Shown here in pieces: positions 24,629 through 33,379 of a stretch of DNA of 37,909 nt. Under the pieces are notes generated by a model that was given only the letters and a program-made list of their open reading frames with translations, made no database searches and had not been told where the DNA came from. This stretch comes from CAZGOM01 sp964542875 (GTDB lineage Bacteria; Planctomycetota; Phycisphaerae; Phycisphaerales; Phycisphaeraceae): positions 1-37,909 of the forward strand of contig CAZIWA010000049.1 in assembly GCA_964542875.1 (NCBI GenBank), given 5' to 3'. A program made the translations under genes and the position numbers. How positions within the stretch are numbered: the stretch's first letter is position 1; the number at the start of each line of letters is the position of its first letter.

Positions 24629-25828
24629 ATGACCACCACCCTCAAAGCCCCCTCCATTCGTTGCAACAAAAGCTGGACAGACCCCAACACCAAGCGCCAC
24701 ATCCGCCAGCTCACCGACTTTCCCAAAGGCGCCAGCGGCAGCTATTTCCGCATGGGCAGGCACCTCGCCGACGGCCGTTTCATCGCCTACGGACAGCACG
24801 AAACCGGCAGCATCATCGCCATAGACGCTGAATCCGGCGATGTCGAACCCCTCCCCATCCATGCCGGCTGGTTCTCCAAGTTCTACGAAAACCTCGGCCT
24901 CGCTTACGAGTTCCTTCCCGCAGACCCCACCGCACCCCACGTCCCCAACACCCGCCAGGCCATTAACATCGTCCGCCGCCACCTCCCCTACGGCGGCCCC
25001 GAAGTCGTCGCCACACTCCCCAAAAACGCACCCGGCGACCCCCACGACATCTCCTGCGACGGCAAAACCCTCATCCTCGTCGAATACGAACAAGACTCCG
25101 CCGCCTACCCCATCCCCACCACCATGGACCTCAAACCCTTCTGGGGGTGGTTCGCCCGACCCCGACGGGCCGCCCTGTGGGCCTACGACATTGCCACCGG
25201 CAACGCCCGCAAAATCTACGAAACCCAGGGCATGTGCGTCATCCATATCGAATGCTCCCCCACCGATCCCGGCCTGGTCCGCTTCGCACACGACATGTAC
25301 GACGCATACACCCAGCGCTGCTGGACCATCCGCATCGACGGCACCGGCCTGACCCCCATTCACAAGCAACGCTTTGGCGACCTGATCACCCACGAGTTCT
25401 ACTGGAGCGATCCTTCGCTCATTGGCTACACCTACCAGGACCGCACCCAAAGCACCACGCTCTACACCCACGCCTGGGCCGAGTACTCGCCCGAGCAAAC
25501 CCGCCTGGGCCTGGCCGATGCAGCCTCGGGCAAATGCGTCTACCTCTCCGACCCCATCAACTGCTACCACACCCACCTTTTCCGCTCCGCATGCGGAAAA
25601 TACATCTCCGGCGAAGGCACGCACGACCACTCCTTCGCCTACAGCGCGCACTTCGACATCAAAAACCCCAGGATCAACATGGTCGCCCTGGCCACCGTGC
25701 GCACCCCCTACGTCCCCTTCCGCGGCCAGCACGTCGAAACCGGCTTCAGCCCCGACAGCAAGTGGGTCGTCTACAACGAAAAGGTGGGCGAGTACCACCA
25801 GATCATGTGCGTCAAAAACGACATCTGA
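24629..25828 (+). CDS. Oligogalacturonate-lyase-like seven-bladed propeller protein
   Basis: 399 aa from the ATG at 24629 (MTTTLKAPSIRC); no Shine-Dalgarno sequence is visible. The whole protein is a WD/TolB-like propeller: GRFIAYGQHETGSIIAIDAE, ISCDGKTLILVEYE, LWAYDIATGNARKIYE and FSPDSKWVVYNEKVGEYHQI are blade strands. Its start (RHIRQLTD...YFRMGRHLADGRFIAYG, two parts) and LITHEFYWSDPSLIGY match the oligogalacturonate lyase family (PF14583), which cleaves unsaturated pectin disaccharides to 5-keto-4-deoxyuronate using Mn2+. Histidines in THEFYW, CYHTHLF and GTHDHSF could be metal ligands. There is no signal peptide, agreeing with a cytoplasmic enzyme. The exact substrate is unproved, since many bacterial homologues of this fold are uncharacterised. 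Confidence 0.72.
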   Translation: MTTTLKAPSIRCNKSWTDPNTKRHIRQLTDFPKGASGSYFRMGRHLADGRFIAYGQHETGSIIAIDAESGDVEPLPIHAGWFSKFYENLGLAYEFLPADPTAPHVPNTRQAINIVRRHLPYGGPEVVATLPKNAPGDPHDISCDGKTLILVEYEQDSAAYPIPTTMDLKPFWGWFARPRRAALWAYDIATGNARKIYETQGMCVIHIECSPTDPGLVRFAHDMYDAYTQRCWTIRIDGTGLTPIHKQRFGDLITHEFYWSDPSLIGYTYQDRTQSTTLYTHAWAEYSPEQTRLGLADAASGKCVYLSDPINCYHTHLFRSACGKYISGEGTHDHSFAYSAHFDIKNPRINMVALATVRTPYVPFRGQHVETGFSPDSKWVVYNEKVGEYHQIMCVKNDI

Positions 25829-25848
25829 TCCTCACGGCTCTTCTCTGG

Positions 25849-25916
25849 AGGGCCAACGGCCCGGCGCTATTACAGCCAGGGTCACAGCGCTTCTTAGCGC
25901 GTAGGCCCTGGTAAAA
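25849..25916. repeat. Nested-palindrome intergenic element
   Basis: Starting 21 bases after the stop: GGCC-AAC-GGCC (25851-25861), then CCAGGG (25876-25881) pairing with CCCTGG (25906-25911) around an inner stem GCGCT (25887-25891)/AGCGC (25896-25900) with loop TCTT. It may act as a transcription stop, yet its wording resembles dispersed repeats I recall from planctomycete and verrucomicrobial genomes. Confidence 0.65.
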
Positions 25917-26052
25917 GCACGAAAAAAAGGCTCTTGCACGCGCCCACTTCCATGCCTGTGAACCTGTAACGACTCAACTCTGTCTTAAGTCTTTCATCTT
26001 CATTAACTGAACCGTATTGCCCTCACCTACCCCTAATCATCCGCTCTACTTC

Positions 26053-27555
26053 CTACTCTCCCTTGTCAGCCTTCTCCGCTTGCGCCCCGTCCCCGCCGCA
26101 AGACAGGAGGTATTTCACCATCTCCCCCTGATGGTTGTACTTCGCCCAATCCACTGGCCGCGCGTCATACGAAGGATCACGCGCCTCCAGGTCCGCCCCC
26201 AGCGACACCAGCAGTTTCGCCACTTCCATCCTCCCTCCCCACGCCGCGCTGTGCAGCGGCGACGCGTGCCCAGACGCATTGATCTCAAATCCCAGCGATG
26301 CCATCAGCCGCACCGCCTCCACCTTCCCCATCCCCGCGGCATTGCCGATGATCTCCACCCGCCGCTTGCCCAATCTCTCCACCAACCCGGCATCCGCCTG
26401 CAACATCTCCCGCACAGCGGCCTCATCCCCCGCCATGCACGCCCCGATAAACATGTCCTGAGCGCTCAGCGTCGAAGGCAATGCCCCTTGCTCCCGCAGA
26501 TACTCCGCGATCCGCCTGTTCCCGGCCTTCAGCGCCACTTCATACGGTGTAAGCCCCCGCGTGCGCTGGCCCTTATCCGCGTGCTTAAACTCCCCGCCAT
26601 GCTCCACCAGCAGCTTGATTCGTTCAAACCGGTCATTGATCGCCGCCATGCAGACCTGCTCATGCACCAGTTCTCCGGGTGTCTGAGACATCGGCCCCAT
26701 GCGCTGCTTCCACGGCCCGCCATCCCCTTTGCCCAACCCATACTCCAGCAGCAGTTTCAAATGCTCATTGCCCGGCTCAAAGTGCCGGTTGTAAAGCACC
26801 TGCGCGTCATTGGCATCCGCTCCCGCTTCTAAAAGCAGCCTCGCCAGCGCCATGCAATCCCGATGCCCTGGCTGGTTTCCCGCCCCTGCTTCCCCTTCGC
26901 CAAACACCCCTGTCAGCGCCGTAAAAGCGTAAGTCCCTTCCCACAGATACCCGGCATTGGGATCGGCACCATGTTGCAGCAGCAGCTTCGCCACCGCAAG
27001 GTAATCCCCCTCTCCCACCCGCGAATAGCATGCATACAAAAGCGGCTCCCACCGGTGCGGCCCGCCCGGCGTATTGGCCAGCTTCGGTTCCCGGCTCAGC
27101 ATCGCCTTCACCGTCGCCGCATCCCCCAGCGCGCACGCCATGTAGATATTCGCCCGCGCGATCTCCGGATGCGCATTCAAAAGCGCCCGCGCCTTATCAC
27201 GCCGGCTCGTGTGATCCTTGCCGTACGTCAAGCACGCCAACCTCAAAAACCGATCCACCTGTTCTTCAAAACCAACCGGCTCCTCCGTCGGCTCTACATG
27301 AGGCGAGCGTGAATACCGCCCCACCACCTCCACACGCTCCTTGAGCTTCGGCCAGCTCGCAAACCCGTATCGCCGCGCAATCACCAGTTGCGCATCCGAA
27401 AGCTTAAACCCGCCCGGCGCTTCATCATTGGGATAAAACTCCCGCACCAGCGCCAATGCATCAGCCTCCCCCTTGGCGAAATCGCCCAGCAGGGTTTTGG
27501 CTTGCTTCTTCAAATTCTCAAGGGATGGATCACGAGGCAGAGATTGGGTCGGCAT
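26053..27555 (-). CDS. Ankyrin repeat protein, 500 aa
   Basis: An N-terminal block of about 70 residues (SLENLKKQAKTLLGDFAKGEADALALVREF in parts, then LSDAQLVIARRYGFASWPKLKERV) is the segment that often precedes ankyrin repeats in environmental bacteria. Ankyrin units follow from about residue 100 to 480, with clear consensus in LLYACYSR, LLLQHGADPNAG, LLLEAGADANDAQ, TPYEVALKAGNRRIAEYL, PLHSAAWGGRMEVAKLLVSLGADLEARD and RPVDWAKYNHQGEMVKYLL. No signal peptide or membrane segment: a cytoplasmic protein-binding scaffold. AAAGGAGG lies 5 bases before the ATG, the best ribosome binding site in the window, which fixes the start. Divergent from the 667-aa gene, with a 225-base spacer. Confidence 0.93.
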   Translation of the reverse strand: MPTQSLPRDPSLENLKKQAKTLLGDFAKGEADALALVREFYPNDEAPGGFKLSDAQLVIARRYGFASWPKLKERVEVVGRYSRSPHVEPTEEPVGFEEQVDRFLRLACLTYGKDHTSRRDKARALLNAHPEIARANIYMACALGDAATVKAMLSREPKLANTPGGPHRWEPLLYACYSRVGEGDYLAVAKLLLQHGADPNAGYLWEGTYAFTALTGVFGEGEAGAGNQPGHRDCMALARLLLEAGADANDAQVLYNRHFEPGNEHLKLLLEYGLGKGDGGPWKQRMGPMSQTPGELVHEQVCMAAINDRFERIKLLVEHGGEFKHADKGQRTRGLTPYEVALKAGNRRIAEYLREQGALPSTLSAQDMFIGACMAGDEAAVREMLQADAGLVERLGKRRVEIIGNAAGMGKVEAVRLMASLGFEINASGHASPLHSAAWGGRMEVAKLLVSLGADLEARDPSYDARPVDWAKYNHQGEMVKYLLSCGGDGAQAEKADKGE

Positions 27556-27731
27556 GGCGACCTCCTTTCATAAAGGTGCCTGATGTCCGCAGCTACAGGC
27601 TGAAAAGAGGTTCGCATCAAACAGGTTTTACCAACCAAGATGGGCTTAGCCCTTCCCGCGGACCGGACGCGCTCTATCGCACGTTCCAAGCATTCTAACC
27701 GACGCTGAAACGCACGTCTTTCCACTACCAT

Positions 27732-27741
27732 AAACCGGTTT
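27732..27741. promoter_or_regulatory. Palindrome AAACCGGTTT, candidate LacI/GalR-type operator
   Basis: A perfect 10-base palindrome with a central CG, inside ATAAACCGGTTTCAT, the form often bound by LacI-family sugar regulators. It lies 39 bases before the ATG at 27781, just upstream of a possible -10 box (TATATT, 27767-27772). No LacI gene is in the window. The palindrome is seen; the operator role is inferred. Confidence 0.4.
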
Positions 27742-27780
27742 CATAGCCATCTCCCTCCCGTCTGGGTATATTTTTCGCCC

Positions 27781-29784
27781 ATGAATACCCCCATCGCCCC
27801 CGAGTCTTGGATCCTCTACCGCAGCCATTCCTACCAGGCCCTCCCCTGGCCCTTCGCCAAGTCCTGGGACGCCTTTCTGGCCAGCCCCGAGCCGCTTCAA
27901 AACCCCTGCCCGGACTTTGGCCGCATGCCCGCATGCGATGGCCTCTCGGAAACTCCCAGCGTCCCCGCGCACCTTCCCCGCGCCGTGCCAGCGGGCAAGC
28001 ACGCCTTCGCCGTCTACCACGACGCCGATTACCTCTATTGCATCCTTGAATCCCACGATGCCCCCTACACCGTCACCGACGCACAGCTTGACGCCATCCC
28101 CCACATGGCCGGCGTCCATCGCTGCTATCCCAGCCTCATGCTCTGCACGCCTGATAACCGCTTTTTCTACCAGCTCACCGTCAACGGCAAGGGCGAAAAG
28201 TCCGGCCAGTTCAACCGTGCCGTCTACGGCCCCCGCCGCAAGGACTCCGCACCCCGAACCATCAATTTCGATCTTGTCACCCTCCCTGGTGCAAACTCGG
28301 AGCTCACCTGCTGGCGCGTCCCCCGGTCGGAAATCGCCGACGTCTTCACCGGCAACACCTTAAAGCTCTCCGTCTCCCGGATGAGGTTGCAGACCCTCGA
28401 ACACGTCGCCTGGGGCACCGCCTCGGTCTGGGGCCCCCGCTTTGACGAAATGGGCACCGTCCGGCTCGTCTCCCAGCTCGAAACCCCAGCCTTCCCCGCC
28501 GTCACCCGGATCGACCTCACCTACCAGCCCGACGCCGAACAGGGCGCCCTTCAGATCCACTGGGATGGCCCCTACACCCCTGCGGAAATCACGGCCCCCT
28601 CCCCCTACCCCTACGGCCGCGACGTGCTCTGGGACGTCTGCTCCGTCCGCGTTAACGGCGTCCGCCAGGTCCTTCCCCTGGCCGACCGAACCCAATCCAA
28701 AACCTTCCCCCTTCCCGAAGGCCACACCCTCATCGACGTCGCCACCACAGGCGGCCCCGGCGCACGCTTCTTCCTCGAAAAACGCTCCGGCAACCGGATC
28801 ATCGAACCCGAGTTTCCCGCAGCCCCCGTCAAAAACCTCCAATGGTTCATCGACCGCACCCGGGTGGAACTTGACCGATGGGCCACCGACATCCACGCCC
28901 GTGCCGCCCAGGGCGCTAACCGCAAATACGTTCACCTGGAGCTCTTCAACTCCACCCCCTTTGGCCTCTTCCACACCTGCCTGGACCCCAACCCCAAATG
29001 GCTCGACGCCCTGCGCGTCCAGGCGGATTACGCCCTCTCCATGCAGCGTGAAGACGGCACCTTCGCCGGCTACCACCTCATGGACAAAAAGCCCGGCCCC
29101 TGGGCAGGCGGCTCCTTCGACACCGGTCAGGCCGGCGAGCTCTGGGCCACCGCCGCCGCCGTCCTGAAGGACGACAAATACCTCGCCGCCTCACGCAAGC
29201 TGGTTAATGCGTACAAGGACTACCGCGTCGAGTTCAACCACAACTACGCCGCCTTCACCATGTACCACCTGTGCGCCCACCACCGGCTCACCCAGGAGCC
29301 CCTGGCTCTGGAGCACGCCGTCTACTACGCCCGGAACCTCGTCTCCACCGACCTCATGCCCCTTGGCTTCCACGGCGCGCACAACTATTACGGCTGCTAC
29401 GGCTCCATCACCCTCCGCGGCCTGGCCCACCTCTGCCACGTGCTGCCCGACAGCCATCCCTTTAAACCTGTCTTGAAGGAACGCTGCATCCGGATGACCA
29501 ACCAGGCCATCTCCCGGCTCCAGCCCGACTTCACCTTCGACACCCGTGACCGCTACTTCCTGGCCGAAACCTGGTGGATGTGGGGCTTCTTCCCCGTCGC
29601 CTTCCTGCTGGGCGCAGACGACGCCGCCAAGCTCGACCGGGTCATTCAGCGCATGTTCAATTCCCCCGAGCTCACCCAGAAGCCCGAAGCCCGCTACACC
29701 GCTTACACAGACGCCATCCGCTACTACACCCACCGGGAAAAACTCCTCGCCGGTGAAAAAATCAACCCCATCGGCATGGTCTAA
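27781..29784 (+). CDS. Putative cytosolic carbohydrate-active protein: CBM9-like N-domain plus alpha/alpha-barrel-like C-domain
   Basis: 667 aa; family not recognised with certainty. Residues 70-230 look like a beta sandwich of the CBM9 / DOMON-like type (KHAFAVYHDADYLYCILESH; later LKLSVSRMRLQTL and GTVRLVSQLE). A linker of about 140 residues follows. Residues 355-655 are helical with aromatic-rich turns (WLDALRVQADYALSMQREDGTF, GGSFDTGQAGELWATAAAVL, NYAAFTMYHLCAHH, FHGAHNYYGCYGSITLRGLAHL), as in (alpha/alpha) toroid glycoside hydrolases, lyases and epimerases. Candidate acidic residues lie in REDGT and GSFDTGQAGE. There is no signal peptide, so it should act inside the cell, for example on imported oligosaccharides. 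A possible -10 box ends 8 bases before the ATG, suggesting a leaderless mRNA. Confidence 0.7.
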   Translation: MNTPIAPESWILYRSHSYQALPWPFAKSWDAFLASPEPLQNPCPDFGRMPACDGLSETPSVPAHLPRAVPAGKHAFAVYHDADYLYCILESHDAPYTVTDAQLDAIPHMAGVHRCYPSLMLCTPDNRFFYQLTVNGKGEKSGQFNRAVYGPRRKDSAPRTINFDLVTLPGANSELTCWRVPRSEIADVFTGNTLKLSVSRMRLQTLEHVAWGTASVWGPRFDEMGTVRLVSQLETPAFPAVTRIDLTYQPDAEQGALQIHWDGPYTPAEITAPSPYPYGRDVLWDVCSVRVNGVRQVLPLADRTQSKTFPLPEGHTLIDVATTGGPGARFFLEKRSGNRIIEPEFPAAPVKNLQWFIDRTRVELDRWATDIHARAAQGANRKYVHLELFNSTPFGLFHTCLDPNPKWLDALRVQADYALSMQREDGTFAGYHLMDKKPGPWAGGSFDTGQAGELWATAAAVLKDDKYLAASRKLVNAYKDYRVEFNHNYAAFTMYHLCAHHRLTQEPLALEHAVYYARNLVSTDLMPLGFHGAHNYYGCYGSITLRGLAHLCHVLPDSHPFKPVLKERCIRMTNQAISRLQPDFTFDTRDRYFLAETWWMWGFFPVAFLLGADDAAKLDRVIQRMFNSPELTQKPEARYTAYTDAIRYYTHREKLLAGEKINPIGMV

Positions 29785-29798
29785 AAAACATCCATGCC

Positions 29799-30647
29799 TC
29801 ACTGCTGCTTGCGGTACTCGCTGGCGGTCATCCCCGTCCGCTGCTTGAACTGCCGGGAGAACATATACACGTCCGCATACCCCGCCCGCTGCGCCACCTG
29901 CGTCACCGCCAGCCCGGTGCTGCGCAGCAGTTCCTTGGCCAATGACACCCTGGCATTGATGATGTACTGCTGCGGGCTCAGCCCCGTCTGCCTGCGAAAC
30001 GCCCGTGAAAAATGACTCCGGGTGTACCCGGCCTTGCGCGCCAGTTCATCCACCGTATCCAGCCGGTGCAGGTTCTCCTGGATATGCCGGGTCAGCTTGC
30101 GCCAGCCTGCCAGCGCATCGGTCCGCATCGTGGGCTCGCCCCGGCCTGTCGAATGGTCCAGCTCGATCAGCAGCCCCCGGAGCATCGCCTCCCCCGCCTG
30201 CGCGGTAACCGCATCCACCGGAATGCCAGACCGCCGGTTCATCGCCCGCTCTGCGATCCATCCCGTCACCTGCTTCACCAGCCCTGGGTCATCCACCCGC
30301 AACTGCTCCACGGGCAATCCTGAAACCTCCGCCGGCGCGCCAGGATCAATCACCTTCCCATCAGCGCCAATCAAATCAAAGTGAATCGCCGTCACCCCCA
30401 GTGGATTGTTCACCCGCTGCGTGCAGCTATACGCCCACCCCGGCCTGGCCCAGTGGCACACCCCCGGCGAAATCGCCACCGGCCCTTTGGGCAAATGCCG
30501 CTCCCCACGGCCCGCCCACCAATACAACAGCACATTCCTCTGCTTGCGACGCTCTTGTGGCGTAAACGCCAGTGCCGGCGCAGCGGGCCAGCGCCTTCTC
30601 CCGCAACGCGTCCAGTCGATCTTGACCTCCACACCATGCCAATCCAT
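29799..30647 (-). CDS. AraC family transcriptional regulator
   Basis: 282 aa. The N-terminal part (about 35-110: VLLYWWAGRGERHLP, GPVAISPGVCHWARPGW) looks like the cupin effector domain of sugar-sensing AraC proteins. The C-terminal 100 residues hold two helix-turn-helix units (VDELARKAGYTRSHFSRAFRR and VTQVAQRAGYADVYMFSRQF in overlapping parts) with the closing GMTASEYRK signature. It is divergent from the lyase gene at 30792 and converges on the 667-aa gene, so it most likely controls the operon 30792-35209 and perhaps itself. The inducer is unknown. Confidence 0.93.
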   Translation of the reverse strand: MDWHGVEVKIDWTRCGRRRWPAAPALAFTPQERRKQRNVLLYWWAGRGERHLPKGPVAISPGVCHWARPGWAYSCTQRVNNPLGVTAIHFDLIGADGKVIDPGAPAEVSGLPVEQLRVDDPGLVKQVTGWIAERAMNRRSGIPVDAVTAQAGEAMLRGLLIELDHSTGRGEPTMRTDALAGWRKLTRHIQENLHRLDTVDELARKAGYTRSHFSRAFRRQTGLSPQQYIINARVSLAKELLRSTGLAVTQVAQRAGYADVYMFSRQFKQRTGMTASEYRKQQ

Positions 30648-30670
30648 CGCTTTACCTCACCCAAAAAGCA

Positions 30671-30709
30671 CAAAATGACAAATCCTTCAACGCACAAACC
30701 GCCATTTTG
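30671..30709. promoter_or_regulatory. Inverted repeat in the araC-lyase divergent spacer, candidate operator
   Basis: CAAAATG (30671-30677) and CATTTTG (30703-30709) are exact complements, 25 bases apart, in the 144-base region between the two divergent start codons. The centre-to-centre distance is 32 bases, about three helical turns, which would suit a protein dimer. AraC proteins often bind direct repeats, so this may belong to another factor. Confidence 0.3.
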
Positions 30710-30791
30710 ATTATTTCCACCACAAATACAATCACGCCATAACAATTCTCACCGCATCTTGATAACCCTGCCCCTCTCTCGGAGCCCGCCC

Positions 30792-31751
30792 ATGATTCAA
30801 TCTGTCAATCACCAATCCCACCCCTGGATGGGCGTTTTCGCCGCCACCCTCTGCCCTTTCAATGCCGACCAATCCATCAATGAAAGCGCCCTGGCCGAAT
30901 ACCTCCGCCAGCTCGCCCTTGTCCCCGGCCTGCGCGGGCTGGTCGTCAACGGACACACCGGGGAAATCATGTCCCTTCGCCCCGCGGAACGCGCCCTTGT
31001 CACCCGCATCGCCGCGCAGGTCGTCAAAGAGCATGCCCCGGCCGTGAAAGTCATTTCCGGCATCTCCGCTGAAGGCAGCCTCGAAGCCATCGACCACACC
31101 CACGCCGCCCGGGAGGCCGGTGCGCACGGCATCCTCCTCATGCCTCCGCACCACTGGCTCCGTTTTGGCCGCTCCAGCCAGACGGCCGTCGGCTTCATCC
31201 AGGATGTCGCCTCCGCCGGCGTTCCCATCTGCCTCCACCAGTACCCCGCCTGGGGCAAGGCCTCGTATTCCCTTGCCGAGATGCTTGAGGCCGTGAAACT
31301 CCCCGAGCTCGTCTGCATCAAAATGGGCACGCGCGACATGGCACGCTGGCTCTGGGATTATGAGCAGCTCAAGGCCGCCGCCGCCAACGTCTCCATCATC
31401 ACATGCCATGACGAATACCTCATGCCCACCCTCCTTGAAGCGGGCGACGGCGCACTCATCGGCTTTGCAGGCTTCGCCCCTGAGCTCATGATCGAGCTCG
31501 TCCATGCCTGCCTCGCCGGCGACCTCCCCCGCGCAAAGCAGGCCCAGCAGACCGTCGCCCCCCTGGCCCGGCTCATCTACAACTTCGGTGAACCCGGCTG
31601 CGGCGCCCACCAGCGCATGAAGGTCGCCCGCTGGCTCATGGGCCAGTTCGCCACACCTCACTTCCGCCGGCCCGTCCGGCCTCTCTCCGACGCTCAAACC
31701 CAGGCCATTCGTGACGGCCTTAAGGCCATCGGCTACCCCGTTGTCCGCTGA
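30792..31751 (+). CDS. Dihydrodipicolinate synthase / N-acetylneuraminate lyase family protein
   Basis: 319 aa; GGAG 7 bases upstream supports the ATG at 30792 rather than the open frame from 30759. This class I (Schiff-base) family makes or cleaves 2-keto acids with pyruvate. Seen: GHTGE at 54-58 (variant of GTTGE), Tyr151 in LHQYPAWG and the Schiff-base Lys177 in CIKMGT. In this context (AraC regulator, isomerase, Gfo/Idh dehydrogenase) a sugar-acid lyase or 5-dehydro-4-deoxyglucarate dehydratase-like role is more likely than lysine synthesis. First gene of the operon; the next gene, a prepilin, starts 29 bases after its stop. Confidence 0.9.
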   Translation: MIQSVNHQSHPWMGVFAATLCPFNADQSINESALAEYLRQLALVPGLRGLVVNGHTGEIMSLRPAERALVTRIAAQVVKEHAPAVKVISGISAEGSLEAIDHTHAAREAGAHGILLMPPHHWLRFGRSSQTAVGFIQDVASAGVPICLHQYPAWGKASYSLAEMLEAVKLPELVCIKMGTRDMARWLWDYEQLKAAAANVSIITCHDEYLMPTLLEAGDGALIGFAGFAPELMIELVHACLAGDLPRAKQAQQTVAPLARLIYNFGEPGCGAHQRMKVARWLMGQFATPHFRRPVRPLSDAQTQAIRDGLKAIGYPVVR

Positions 31752-31780
31752 TCTCCATTCCTTCCACGGAGTATGGAACC

Positions 31781-32530
31781 ATGCGCCGCACGCCACGCTT
31801 TGCCTTCACCCTCGTTGAGCTTCTCGTCGTCATCGCCATCGTCGGCCTGCTGGTGGCGCTTAGTGTCCCCGCGCTCCAGCAAGCCCGGGAAACCGCCCGC
31901 CGTGCCGCCTGCGCATCCCTGCTCCATCAAAACGGCTTGGTGCTCCAGATCTATACGGAGGACTACAAATCCCGCTACCCCTGCATCCGTGACCATCGCG
32001 GCGCCACCAACCAGGAAATCCTTCCCACCGGCCGCGAATGGGCCGTGCTCTCAGGCTACGGCTGGTCGCTGCGTTCTCTCACCTGTCCGTCCGGTTCCTT
32101 CAAAGCCAAGTTCCGGGCCTCCAGCAGCAACGGCCCTCTGGTCATGCCTTACTTCTACCTCGCAGGCGCAGGCGACCGGACCTCCGACAACTGGAATGGC
32201 TACCTCGACAACCAGGACTACGCCAACCGTGCCCACAACATGCGCCCCGCCATGCGCCCCACCGACACGAATCTGCCGCATGACACCGCCATCATGATGG
32301 ACCACTTCGCCGGGCCCACCGTCATGGATGCCACCGGCACTTTTGTCCGCTTTGTCGAACACAACGGCAACACCCACGACAACATGCCCCCCAACCACCC
32401 CACCCCCGTCGACCCTCTCACCCGCGCCGATGGCGCAAACGTCCTCACCGTCGATCAATCCGTCCGCTGGCGTCCCCGCTCAGCGACGGTATTGCGCTAC
32501 TCCTTCCAATACCATTACGTTTACTGGTGA
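31781..32530 (+). CDS. Prepilin-type N-terminal cleavage/methylation domain protein inside a sugar-catabolic operon
   Basis: 249 aa. The leader MRRTPRFA is followed by FTLVELLVVIAIVGLLVALS (Phe9 as new N-terminus, Glu13 at +5) and the coil QQARETARRAACASLL. The globular part is rich in Asp, Asn and His (RPTDTNLPHDTAIMMDHFAG). The C-terminal signature reads ANVLTVDQSVRW, where Asp-Gln takes the place of the usual Asp-Gly. GGAG lies 9 bases before the ATG. The gene sits 29 bases after the lyase gene and 27 before the isomerase gene, so it is almost certainly co-transcribed with both. A surface or periplasmic prepilin made together with cytosolic sugar enzymes suggests a part in binding or importing the same substrate; this is inference. 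Confidence 0.88.
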   Translation: MRRTPRFAFTLVELLVVIAIVGLLVALSVPALQQARETARRAACASLLHQNGLVLQIYTEDYKSRYPCIRDHRGATNQEILPTGREWAVLSGYGWSLRSLTCPSGSFKAKFRASSSNGPLVMPYFYLAGAGDRTSDNWNGYLDNQDYANRAHNMRPAMRPTDTNLPHDTAIMMDHFAGPTVMDATGTFVRFVEHNGNTHDNMPPNHPTPVDPLTRADGANVLTVDQSVRWRPRSATVLRYSFQYHYVYW

Positions 32531-32557
32531 CATCCTTTTTTTCGTCAGACCCCCATC

Positions 32558-33379
32558 ATGCAATTCCACCTCTTCACCAAACCTTTCTCCGGCCTCACCC
32601 TTCCTGAGACGGTCGCTCTGGCCTCCCGTCTGGGCGTTGATGGCCTGGACCTCTGTGTCCGCGAAGGCCACCCCGTTGCCCCGGGCAACGTTGAAACCGC
32701 GCTTCCCCAGGCAGTTGAAACCGCCGCCGCCCATAACCTCTTCATTGGCTTAGTCAGCGCCCCTCCCGGCTTCACCGATCCCGATGCCCCGCTGGCCCAG
32801 GCTCTTTGCCAGGCCATGTCCCGCTCGGGCTTAAAGCTCCTGAAAATCGGCTACTTCCCCTTCCAGCCCGAGAAGCACGACTACAAAACCTCGCTCTCCG
32901 ATGCCCGCCGGAAGCTCTCCAGATGGGCCCAGCTTGCCCAGGATCACAATTTCACCGTCTGCTACCACACCCATGCCAACCAGCTCGGCTCCAGCGCAGG
33001 CACCCTGGCCGCCATGCTTCAGGACATCAGCCCCGCCCGGCTTTGGGCCTATCTGGACCCGGCGCAGCTTCTGATCCAGGGCGAAGGCTTCCCCGCGGCC
33101 CTTTCCATCCTCCAGGGGCGCATCGCCGCCGTCGGACTCAAGGACGTCCTCCTCTCCCGGCGTCCCAGCGGCCCAAACGGCTCCATTGCCAGCCAGTGGG
33201 TTCACCCCGGCACCGGCATGGTCGACTTCACTCGCTGCGCCCAGGCCCTTCGCCAGGCCCGGCTTACCCCCATCCTCTCCGCCCACGTTCTCATGCACGA
33301 TGTCTCCGGCGACCGCCTCCAGACCGCCGCCGATGAACTTTCCTTCTACCGGCAAATCTTTCAGGAACCCACCCCATGA
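32558..33379 (+). CDS. Sugar phosphate isomerase/epimerase (xylose-isomerase-like TIM barrel)
   Basis: 273 aa. Barrel motifs: LGVDGLDLCVREG near the N-terminus, LLKIGYF, CYHTHANQLGSS, LWAYLDPAQL, VGLKDV and WVHPGTGMVDFTRC. Metal ligands of the family probably include Asp in LDPAQ and His in HTHAN; the usual first and last glutamates are less clear. Such proteins isomerise or epimerise keto sugars, inositols or sugar acids. The last four bases overlap the start of the dehydrogenase gene (ATGA at 33376-33379), a classic sign of translational coupling, and isomerase plus Gfo/Idh/MocA pairs commonly act on the same sugar. Confidence 0.88.
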   Translation: MQFHLFTKPFSGLTLPETVALASRLGVDGLDLCVREGHPVAPGNVETALPQAVETAAAHNLFIGLVSAPPGFTDPDAPLAQALCQAMSRSGLKLLKIGYFPFQPEKHDYKTSLSDARRKLSRWAQLAQDHNFTVCYHTHANQLGSSAGTLAAMLQDISPARLWAYLDPAQLLIQGEGFPAALSILQGRIAAVGLKDVLLSRRPSGPNGSIASQWVHPGTGMVDFTRCAQALRQARLTPILSAHVLMHDVSGDRLQTAADELSFYRQIFQEPTP

